NCBI GenBank assembly: GCA_009786985.1
Contig: WRGW01000102.1
Span: forward strand, 1-37,066
Source of the DNA: Oscillospiraceae bacterium
GTDB lineage: Bacteria > Bacillota > Clostridia > Oscillospirales > Ruminococcaceae
Length of the DNA stretch: 37,066 bases
Reading direction: 5' to 3'
The position numbers and the translations under genes are program-made. The notes below the pieces were generated by a model. That model had not been told where the DNA came from. It did no database searches and saw nothing but the letters and a program-made list of their open reading frames with translations. Shown here piece after piece: positions 1-8,354 of the stretch (the first letter of the stretch is position 1; every line of letters starts with the position of its first letter).

Positions 1-101
1 TTTGTGCGAATATCCGTTGATATTTAAGAAATTTTCAACGCAGTATGGCGGAAAATAGACCGACAAGACAAGCCTATTCTTGATTTAATCGACTATAATT
101 T

Positions 102-1262
102 CTAAGAATCAGGCAAAAAAGTAGCACGTCTCGGTTCGTTGACACGAAGCACTCCAGCTTCATTCGCTCCGATTTCGTCTGCAATCAACCTTGATGCGAT
201 TATGATTTTTTCAGAAAGCTCAACCGGTACGCCAAGACGAATTTCTACACGTTCAAGATTCACGTCAGATTCCATGTAATCAGATTCATCGATTTTAACG
301 ACTTCTCCGTAAAACATCTTTACATCAAATCTATCCGAAATGTCAATACGGCTAACCGCAAAATCGTGTTCTGTGAGCAACTCACTAAGTTCAAACAAGA
401 GTTCAGCTTTTTCTTTTTGTCTGTTCCAGTCTTCATACTCGGCATATTCTGAATCATGTTTCGGGACTAAAACACCGCCGATTTGTAATGGCATTGCTGA
501 TGAAAATCCAGTCACCAACAATTCATCGCTTTCGAGAGGGTGAGGGCGTGTTCGATTAACATTTATGATTCGCCCGTTTTGCGAAACACACCAATATTCG
601 CCATCATGTACGATTATGAATTTGCGTACTGCGTTTTCAACCGTCACCACGATTGTAGAAGGAAATCGCCGCTCGACTTTTACATTATCGAGCTGTACCA
701 AAGTCGTAAAAATTTCTTCGCCAGCACGTGTACTGTCAAATCGAATCAGGTTTTGACCAATTTCAATACCGCCAGCTGCAAAAATCTCTTCATCAGAATA
801 ATGAGGCTCACGCCCTATTTGCTCGGTTATTTGAATTGGTTCAGTTGTTTCTGCTGAATCGTAGCTATAACCCACGGTTGACTGTGTATTCTCGCTATGA
901 AGACCGTCGTTAATCACTAAAATCGTTTGTGCATTAAATAAAACCGTGGTAGAAAGTGCCGAAAACACGATTATAAACACAATTCCAAGTAACGCAAAGT
1001 GAATTACGTAATTTTTACGAAGTCTGCCACGCCGCCTTCCCACGTCAGAAAAATCACTATTTGAACCTCTTCCGCCACTACTCAGATGTCGCCCGTGCGA
1101 CGAATTACCACGCTTACGATTGCGTGAGAGTTTTGGGGGCGATGCAAGTTCATAACGTCCATTGTCCGAACGCCTTTTATCGCCATCAGACTCACGCACT
1201 TTAGGAATCTGTTGCGACATAGTGGGTCGCTTACTTCTGTTGTAAGACTGATAATCTGGCAT
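102..1262 (-). CDS. ftsQ: Cell division protein FtsQ/DivIB (POTRA domain), long basic N-terminal tail
   Basis: Single TM after an Arg-rich tail, POTRA-like region (EIFAAGGIEIGQNLIRFD...VERRFPSTIVVTVENA), position at the end of the dcw cluster. Confidence 0.85.
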   Translation of the reverse strand: MPDYQSYNRSKRPTMSQQIPKVRESDGDKRRSDNGRYELASPPKLSRNRKRGNSSHGRHLSSGGRGSNSDFSDVGRRRGRLRKNYVIHFALLGIVFIIVFSALSTTVLFNAQTILVINDGLHSENTQSTVGYSYDSAETTEPIQITEQIGREPHYSDEEIFAAGGIEIGQNLIRFDSTRAGEEIFTTLVQLDNVKVERRFPSTIVVTVENAVRKFIIVHDGEYWCVSQNGRIINVNRTRPHPLESDELLVTGFSSAMPLQIGGVLVPKHDSEYAEYEDWNRQKEKAELLFELSELLTEHDFAVSRIDISDRFDVKMFYGEVVKIDESDYMESDVNLERVEIRLGVPVELSEKIIIASRLIADEIGANEAGVLRVNEPRRATFLPDS

Positions 1263-1300
1263 AGCTTTTCACCTTCCTTTTGTTCTACTAAATGGGGGAG

Positions 1301-1445
1301 CAAAACAAGAGTATCCCCCGCAGAGCGGACTTGCTCCGCTCGAAGTGGGGTAACTCGCCGACAGTTTCGAGACTTCAAGCTAATCCCTGCAAGACGGCTG
1401 AAGCCGCCTCTACAGGACGCACTCTCGTCTTACAAAACAAGAGTA
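1301..1445. repeat. Intergenic palindromic repeat element bounded by direct repeat CAAAACAAGAGTA
   Basis: CAAAACAAGAGTA at 1301-1313 and 1433-1445; internal hairpins GAGCGGA-CTTGC-TCCGCTC and ACGGCTGAAGCCG; related copies near 10.9, 34.0 and 37.0 kb. Confidence 0.75.
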
Positions 1446-1470
1446 ATCCCCTCCCCCTCGGACTACATCA

Positions 1471-2745
1471 TCAGCTTCGTTTAATATTAGCACCGACTGA
1501 ATGCAAAGCATCTTCGATTGATTCATAACCCCTATCTATATGATGAATGTTCCCGATTTTTGTAACCCCTTCCGCTGCGAGCCCAGCGACAACTAATGCC
1601 GCACCACCTCGTAAATCTGTAGATTTTACTGCCGCACCAGACAATCGTTTGACACCTTCAACAACCGCAACACGTTCTTTTACATTGATTTTTGCACCAA
1701 GTCTGCCAAGTTCGCCAGCGTGCTTGTAGCGACACTCAAAAATGTTTTCTTCAAAGATTGTAGTTCCGGGCAACACAGTCGTCAACGCCATGAGCAATGC
1801 CTGTGCATCTGTCGGAAAACCAGGGTGAACATGGGTAACTATTTTCTTTGGAGAGCTGAGTGGCTTTCTTGCGTTGATATAAATTTTGTCATCAGAATAA
1901 GTATAAACACTACAACCGATTCTTTCAAAAACAGGCAAAATCGGTGACAGGTCATCTTGTTTAGTTTTTGTCAAGAGCAGCTCACCACGTGTAATAGCTG
2001 CACAACACATATATGTAGCCGTAACAATTCTGTCTGGAATAACTGTATGTTCCGCGCCGTAGAGTTCTTTTACACCCTCGATTGCTATAGTTGAACTTCC
2101 TTCACCCGAAATTTTAGCACCACACTTACGTAAGAAATTCGCCAAATCAACGATTTCGGGTTCTCTTGCCGCATTATGGATTTCAGTGCTTCCGTTCGCT
2201 GTCACCGCCGCTAACATAATGTTTTCGGTTGCACCAACAGACGGGAAAGGCAAAGAAATTCTCGCACCTTGAATGCCTTTAGGAGCGGTGCAATTCATAA
2301 AACCAGCATCGTTTTCAACTTCTACACCCATCTGGCGAAAAGCCTCAAGATGATAATCAATCGGGCGTGCTCCTAACTCACAACCTCCCGGAGTAGACCA
2401 GCGACAATTTCCGCATCTCCCGAGGATTGCACCTAAAAACACAATCGACGAACGCATCTCTTGAATCACGCCATCTGGAACTTGATTGTTACACATAGCC
2501 TCTCCGTTTACAGTAACGACCGACTTTTCTCGTTCACATTTACAGCCGAGACAATCGAGAATCCGAAAAGCCGCATCCGCATCGGTGAGTTTTGGGCAGT
2601 TATGTAAAACCGCCGTCCCTTTACACAAAACCGTCGCCGCTAATAGAGGGAGTACAGAGTTCTTCGCACCTTGTACTGCGATTTCACCCTGCAATTTTCG
2701 CCCTCCAGCGACAATCAATCGCTGAGAATTTCTATGTTCGTTCAT
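1471..2745 (-). CDS. murA: UDP-N-acetylglucosamine 1-carboxyvinyltransferase
   Basis: GGRKLQGEIAVQGAKNSVLPLLAATVL N-terminus, EPSP-synthase-like repeats, GFPTDAQALLMAL. Confidence 0.95.
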   Translation of the reverse strand: MNEHRNSQRLIVAGGRKLQGEIAVQGAKNSVLPLLAATVLCKGTAVLHNCPKLTDADAAFRILDCLGCKCEREKSVVTVNGEAMCNNQVPDGVIQEMRSSIVFLGAILGRCGNCRWSTPGGCELGARPIDYHLEAFRQMGVEVENDAGFMNCTAPKGIQGARISLPFPSVGATENIMLAAVTANGSTEIHNAAREPEIVDLANFLRKCGAKISGEGSSTIAIEGVKELYGAEHTVIPDRIVTATYMCCAAITRGELLLTKTKQDDLSPILPVFERIGCSVYTYSDDKIYINARKPLSSPKKIVTHVHPGFPTDAQALLMALTTVLPGTTIFEENIFECRYKHAGELGRLGAKINVKERVAVVEGVKRLSGAAVKSTDLRGGAALVVAGLAAEGVTKIGNIHHIDRGYESIEDALHSVGANIKRS

Positions 2746-2854
2746 AATTCACACCTCATCAAAACATATTTTTCGGTTAGTTTTGATTTACTATATGCTT
2801 TGATTGCAAACAGTGTGAATTAACATAGGTATAAGCGAGTAGAAATAAATTATT

Positions 2855-2999
2855 AAACCGCAGCAAAACTCTTGTCAAGAGTTTTGCGGTTTAATCGCGG
2901 CTACCTGTGGTGGTTGCCTCGAAGAGGCGAACCACAGAGCCACTTCAAGCAACGAAAGGCAAAATCGGGCTTTGCCCGATTTGACAAGACTTTCGTTGC
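2855..2999. repeat. Three consecutive intergenic hairpins (one nested)
   Basis: AAACCGC(AGC)AAAACTCTTG/CAAGAGTTTTGCGGTTT (2855-2892); GTGGTTGCCTC-GAA-GAGGCGAACCAC (2910-2935); GCAACGAAAG...CTTTCGTTGC (2949-2999) enclosing AAATCGGGC-TTT-GCCCGATTT. Confidence 0.8.
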
Positions 3000-3018
3000 G
3001 GAGTAATATTCAACAGCC

Positions 3019-4203
3019 CTATTTCAACAAATCTATAATTTCGCTGACAATCACGCCAGCCGCATTTGGTTCTGACATTTCTTTTGCTTTTTCTTCCATT
3101 AAGCGAATCCTTAGCCTATCATTATACAAACGTGATACTGTTTCGATTAGCTTTGCCCCACTGATTTCGTCATCTGTGATTAGAATTGCTGCACCTGCGT
3201 TTTTCATGGTTAGTGCGTTATAATACTGGTGATTTTCTGCCGCACCAGACCATGGAATTTGGATTGACGCACGCCCAAAAGCCTTGATTTCAGTTTGCGA
3301 CATTGAACCCGAACGACAAATCACCAAATCCGCCGCAGTGATACAAGTGTACATATTGTGAATGTATTCGCTGAATATATTACGACCATTTACTGCACTG
3401 AGCCCGTTTTGCAAAAGCAATTTTTCAAAAATCGCCTTGCCGTTTCCACCGTATGCGTGAATATGATTAATCGGCTTGCACTGATTGCTCTGATTATTTT
3501 GCTCACGCTCCCACTTGAGCAGTTCTACCACAGCCTCGGTGATTTTATTTGCACCAAGGCTTCCTCCGAACGATAAGATTGTCATGCCTTCTTTGAGATT
3601 TAGTTTCGTCAGAGCATCGGTTCTGCTTTGATTTTCGTTAGACCCTTTGTCTTTATAATCAATCTTGCGAAACTCCTTCCGCAAAGGATTACCAGTGATT
3701 ACATACTTAACATTTCTATTAGCTTGAATTGGCGGGAGATGTTTCAAAGTATCGCTACTCGACACAAATACCCTGTCAACATATCGTGTAAGCATTTTTG
3801 TCGCCATACCAGGGAGAGAATTACTTTCATGGGCTACTGCCTTGATTCCAGCTTTAGAAGCCGTTCGCAATACTGGAGCAGTGACATATCCACCAGTCCC
3901 GATTACTACATCTGGCTTAAATTTGTCGATAATTTTTTGAGCTTCTAGGTTCGCTGTCAAAAAATAATACACGGCTTTTGCATTTCGTCCAATATTTTTC
4001 GGTGTGAGTTTGCGTTGAAACCCTGCAGATTTAATCGAAGTAAAGGCATATCCCGCCCGCTTGACCAACTTTGATTCAAGCCCACGCCCAGTCCCGATAA
4101 AAAGAATTTCGCTGTCTGGAAAAACCTGAGCTATTTTATCAGCAATAGCCAAAGCAGGATTTATATGTCCAGCAGAACCACCTGCAACTAAAATTGCTCT
4201 CAT
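3019..4203 (-). CDS. murG: UDP-N-acetylglucosamine--N-acetylmuramyl-(pentapeptide) pyrophosphoryl-undecaprenol N-acetylglucosamine transferase
   Basis: MRAILVAGGSAGHINPALAIAD, GTGGYVTAPVLRTA, HESNSLPGMATKML; start chosen at ATG preceded by GAAAGGAG. Confidence 0.95.
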   Translation of the reverse strand: MRAILVAGGSAGHINPALAIADKIAQVFPDSEILFIGTGRGLESKLVKRAGYAFTSIKSAGFQRKLTPKNIGRNAKAVYYFLTANLEAQKIIDKFKPDVVIGTGGYVTAPVLRTASKAGIKAVAHESNSLPGMATKMLTRYVDRVFVSSSDTLKHLPPIQANRNVKYVITGNPLRKEFRKIDYKDKGSNENQSRTDALTKLNLKEGMTILSFGGSLGANKITEAVVELLKWEREQNNQSNQCKPINHIHAYGGNGKAIFEKLLLQNGLSAVNGRNIFSEYIHNMYTCITAADLVICRSGSMSQTEIKAFGRASIQIPWSGAAENHQYYNALTMKNAGAAILITDDEISGAKLIETVSRLYNDRLRIRLMEEKAKEMSEPNAAGVIVSEIIDLLK

Positions 4204-4255
4204 ATGACCACGAACTCCTTTCACCACCTAGGGGTTTGAATGGGGCTGTTGAATT

Positions 4256-5698
4256 TCAATCGTCAAACCCAACTCGGGCTTTTCGCGAAATGTTCAATAG
4301 TACACCGATTTGTGCTAATTGCATTATAAGTGCTGTTCCTCCATAACTGAAAAACGGAAGAGATACACCAGTATTCGGGACTGTGTTGGTAGCGACCGCA
4401 ATATTCAAAAACGCTTGAATTCCTATTTGTGCAGTAATCCCCGCTGCCAGCATTGCACCAAACCTGTCTGGTGCGCGTGAGGCAATATAGAATCCTCTCA
4501 ACACAAAAATAGTGAATAACATAAGAACCGCAATTCCGCCAACAAAACCAAGCTCTTCTACTATGACCGAAAAAATAAAGTCATTATGTGCAGCAGGTAG
4601 ATATGAGAACTTCTGACGTGAATTGTCAAAACCAAGCCCGAACCATCCGCCCGAACCTATGGCAACTAACGACTGAAATGTCTGAAAAGTATCGCCTTGA
4701 ATATCCTCGAAAGGGTTGCGCCAACTCGTAAACCGAGCGTCAGAATAAGTAAACCCAAACGACTCCATAATAGCAGGTGTAAAAGCCGCCGCTATTATAA
4801 TCAATGCAACAAGTAATCCCACCCATCTTAGCTTACACCCGCTAATAGTCATAAGCGAAAGCCCGATTGCGAGCATGATTACCGTTCCGGATAAGTGTGG
4901 CTGAATAATTGTCAAAAGACAAGCTATACCGATTACAAAAGCGATTCTAAACGCACCGCCAAAAGTTTTTATGCGTTCTGGATATTTATGTGTCATCCAC
5001 GCTAAAACAACAATCAATGCGAATTTGAGAATTTCGGACGGTTGGAACGTAACCCCAAAAAGCGTAATCCAACGTTCCGCACCGCCCTGCGTAACGGCGG
5101 CATCTGAAAACTGAACAGCCAGCATAAGTGCCAGCGAACCCCCAACCAAAGCAAGCAAAACCCATCGGTTCAAGAGCAAACGATAATTAAAATAAGAAAT
5201 CAAGACCGCAATCCCTATTCCGACCGCCATAAACACTAACTGCAGGTTAAAAAAGTGATAACTATCACCATGTTCCCGCAGTGCGAATGAATGGCTCGCC
5301 GATAAAAGCATTCCAAGCCCAAACACCGCTAAAATCAACACGATTACAAAAAGAGGCATATCGAATTTAGCGAACGGCTCTCTCTCCCTCGCAAGAACTG
5401 ATGTTCGCGGTTTACGTCGCCTGCGAACTTCTCGAATTTGACGCACTTCACGTTCAGGGCGCGCTGGATGTGAAGGTGCTTTTGCTGCACGATTAACACC
5501 ACGCGAACGGTTAGGAGCGGTTCGCCCCGAAACACGACCAGTCGGCGGATTAACAGCAACCGCAGCTCTGCCATTAGCCCCTCTTAGAGAGGGTGTAGGC
5601 GTGTTCACACTTGAGGTAACACGTGGAAAAGTTCCTGTTCTTGCACGTGCCCTCGCACGGGCATCAGCTCTCCGGTCACGATTGTTGTTACTATTCAT
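4256..5698 (-). CDS. ftsW: FtsW/RodA/SpoVE (SEDS) family protein with ~110-aa Arg-rich N-terminal extension
   Basis: SEDS family motifs (FQPSEILKFALIV, AHNDFIFSVIVEELGFVGG, NTGVSLPFFSYGGTALI). Confidence 0.93.
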   Translation of the reverse strand: MNSNNNRDRRADARARARARTGTFPRVTSSVNTPTPSLRGANGRAAVAVNPPTGRVSGRTAPNRSRGVNRAAKAPSHPARPEREVRQIREVRRRRKPRTSVLAREREPFAKFDMPLFVIVLILAVFGLGMLLSASHSFALREHGDSYHFFNLQLVFMAVGIGIAVLISYFNYRLLLNRWVLLALVGGSLALMLAVQFSDAAVTQGGAERWITLFGVTFQPSEILKFALIVVLAWMTHKYPERIKTFGGAFRIAFVIGIACLLTIIQPHLSGTVIMLAIGLSLMTISGCKLRWVGLLVALIIIAAAFTPAIMESFGFTYSDARFTSWRNPFEDIQGDTFQTFQSLVAIGSGGWFGLGFDNSRQKFSYLPAAHNDFIFSVIVEELGFVGGIAVLMLFTIFVLRGFYIASRAPDRFGAMLAAGITAQIGIQAFLNIAVATNTVPNTGVSLPFFSYGGTALIMQLAQIGVLLNISRKARVGFDD

Positions 5699-5737
5699 CT
5701 GCTTTACCACTCCTTTCTGAGGCTGTTGAATAATTCA

Positions 5738-6784
5738 TTACCAAGCTATATCGCTATAAACTAAAAGAATCGCAATCAATCCAAATACTGCTCCGATTCC
5801 CGAAAACACGAGTACAATTTTAGTTTCTTTCCAACCCTTCATTTCAAAACTATGGTGAATCGGTGTCATCTTGAACAGCCGTTTGCCACCAGTAATCTTA
5901 AAATATGTGGTTTGAATCATTACTGTAAGCGCTTCCCAGATATACACTGCGGCGGCAATTACCATTACAAACTCCGCACGTGCCCCTACCCCGATTGCAC
6001 AGACAAGCCCTCCAAGAAATAAAGAACCTGTATCACCCATAAAAACTTTGGCAGGGTTAAAATTCCAAATCAAGAACCCAATACACCCCCCAGCGAGTGC
6101 TGCCGATAAAATCGAAAGTTCGTGTAATCCAAGAAGCCCACAAATCACCATAAAAGCCGAAGCAAACACAACAGTCACTGAACTACAAAGACCGTCGATT
6201 CCATCAGTCAAGTTCACAGCATTTACAATATAGATTATTCCTAATCCCATTACAATATAGTAAAAATACCACAAGTCCAGCGTAAAGCTAAATTCTCCTG
6301 GTAGCGGGAAATGTATTGCCGTGCTAACATCTCCAGCGATTATGCGTGAGGTGAAGTAAACCGATACAATAAGCGTCTGCATAAACAGTTTTTGATTTAC
6401 AGTAAGCCCTTCGTTCTGCTTTTTGCGGACTTTAATCCAGTCATCCAGAAAACCCATAAACCCGAACGCAAATGCCATCGCAAAACCACTAACCGCATTC
6501 CAGAACCGCAATCGCCCGAACCCATCAAAGCTAATAAGCCCATTTTGCCATAACATAAAAAGCCCTAATCCGAACGCCAGCGTAATTCCGATTATGAACA
6601 TAAAACCACCCATAGTGGGCGTGCCTTGTTTTTTATCCTTGTGCCACTTAGGCCCAATATCCAAAATAGTCTGCCCAAACTTTAGCCGACGCAAAGCAGG
6701 AATAATCGGAAACCCCGCCGCATATGTGACTATAAGTGCAACAATTGCAGTAACTGAAAGTGCCCAGATTGTTTCAGTGTTCAT
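5738..6784 (-). CDS. mraY: Phospho-N-acetylmuramoyl-pentapeptide-transferase
   Basis: GTPTMGGFMFI, NLTDGIDGLCS, FMGDTGSLFLGG, PIHHSFEMKGWKE. Confidence 0.95.
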   Translation of the reverse strand: MNTETIWALSVTAIVALIVTYAAGFPIIPALRRLKFGQTILDIGPKWHKDKKQGTPTMGGFMFIIGITLAFGLGLFMLWQNGLISFDGFGRLRFWNAVSGFAMAFAFGFMGFLDDWIKVRKKQNEGLTVNQKLFMQTLIVSVYFTSRIIAGDVSTAIHFPLPGEFSFTLDLWYFYYIVMGLGIIYIVNAVNLTDGIDGLCSSVTVVFASAFMVICGLLGLHELSILSAALAGGCIGFLIWNFNPAKVFMGDTGSLFLGGLVCAIGVGARAEFVMVIAAAVYIWEALTVMIQTTYFKITGGKRLFKMTPIHHSFEMKGWKETKIVLVFSGIGAVFGLIAILLVYSDIAW

Positions 6785-6805
6785 ATTAACCATGAACTCC
6801 TTTCA

Positions 6806-8278
6806 CTACTTTGTCCTCTCGTAGAATACCTTCACAATTTCTCGTTCGTCAAACGGCTGTTCTTCGTCACCAATTACTTGATAGGTTTCATGCCCTTTTC
6901 CTGCAAGTAGAATTATATCGTCTTTAGTAGCGCTCGACAACGCATATTCAATCGCCTTTTCCCTAAGCACAAAAGCCTTGCTTCTTTTAAGTTCAATTTT
7001 TGCAATGCCAGACATCACTTCTGCGATAATCGCTTCTGGGTCTTCAAAGCGTGGATTGTCTGATGTTATGACCAACTCATCAGCCAATCGAGCAACAATT
7101 TCCCCCATTTCTGGGCGTTTGTCGGCATCGCGTTCGCCAGCTGCTCCGAACACGCATATAATTTTGCCACTTTTGGCGGCGTTGTTGTGAGCCTTATTCT
7201 TGAACTCATTTATACAAGTCAAAATCTTTTCGAGTGCATCACCAGTATGTGCGTAATCACAAATGACTGTTGGGTAGTCATCGCCAGACCATATAACCTC
7301 ACATCGCCCTCGAACACCAGTACATTCGGCGAGTGCCTTTACACAATCTCCCCCCGATATATCACAAGCTTTTTCGCAAACAATAAACGCCGCAATCGAG
7401 TTTGCAACATTAAACAATCCGGGCATTGAAAGTTTGACACTGTGTGACTTCTCGGATTCAGTACAACTAAGCCAATAAGAGATGCTATCACTATTCAGCT
7501 TAATTTTTTCAGCAAAATAATCAGCTATCTGCCCAATTTTAGGTTTGACACTATAAGTAATTACTGGAATTTCCCCATCGGACTTCAACTCGGAAGCGAG
7601 CCGTGTTCCCCATTCATCATCAATACAAACAATCGCTGATTTACACATAGTAAATAATCTCTTTTTTGCTTGATAATAATTCTCCATCGTTTTATGCCAG
7701 TCAAGATGGTCTTGAGTTAAATTCGTAAAAACACCAATTTCAAAGCGTTCGTTAGCAATTCGATACTGGTCAAGTGCTTGAGATGATGTTTCCATAACAC
7801 AATATTCTACACCGTTTTCCACCATCTCTGCAAACAGCCGATACAACTCATCTTGGCGAGGAGTAGTGAGGTTAGTAGAAACCATTCCAAGCCCCGTATC
7901 ATTACCAGTAGTTCCGATAAATCCGCATTTACCTTGTTTAGAATCAATAATCGCTTTTACAAGAGTAGCAACTGTACTTTTACCGTTAGTTCCAGTAACA
8001 GCAATCAATTTTAGCTTACTGGTAGGCTCTTTATAAAAAGCAGAGGCAGCTTGTGCAAAAGCTAATCGAGCGTTAGGAACAACAATCTGATTTTCGCCTA
8101 AACCCAAATCGTTTTCAGAAATTACAGCAACTGCCCCACGTCCAAGCATTTCAAAAGCCACTGACTCACCATTAAAGTTTGCCCCTTTAATAGCAATAAA
8201 CAAACTACCCTTTACAACTTCACGACTATTATCGGTAACATTAGTTACACCCGAAAACGAACGACCGAAAATCTCCAT
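6806..8278 (-). CDS. murE: UDP-N-acetylmuramoyl-tripeptide synthetase MurE
   Basis: VTGTNGKSTVATLVK, DYAHTGDALEKIL, GAAGERDADKRPEMG, SDNPRFEDPEAII; start chosen at MEIFGRSFSGV with AAGGGAG upstream. Confidence 0.93.
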   Translation of the reverse strand: MEIFGRSFSGVTNVTDNSREVVKGSLFIAIKGANFNGESVAFEMLGRGAVAVISENDLGLGENQIVVPNARLAFAQAASAFYKEPTSKLKLIAVTGTNGKSTVATLVKAIIDSKQGKCGFIGTTGNDTGLGMVSTNLTTPRQDELYRLFAEMVENGVEYCVMETSSQALDQYRIANERFEIGVFTNLTQDHLDWHKTMENYYQAKKRLFTMCKSAIVCIDDEWGTRLASELKSDGEIPVITYSVKPKIGQIADYFAEKIKLNSDSISYWLSCTESEKSHSVKLSMPGLFNVANSIAAFIVCEKACDISGGDCVKALAECTGVRGRCEVIWSGDDYPTVICDYAHTGDALEKILTCINEFKNKAHNNAAKSGKIICVFGAAGERDADKRPEMGEIVARLADELVITSDNPRFEDPEAIIAEVMSGIAKIELKRSKAFVLREKAIEYALSSATKDDIILLAGKGHETYQVIGDEEQPFDEREIVKVFYERTK

Positions 8279-8354
8279 AAATACTCCCTTTTCCAATGTC
8301 CATGATTTGCGTAATGTTCGGTTGACTGCGTATACTATATATACGCCACGCAAA

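Noticed and set aside
1082-1528. ORFs spanning the ftsQ-murA intergenic repeat (90-98 aa)
   Set aside because: Composed of palindromic repeat sequence and antisense ftsQ; no support for translation.
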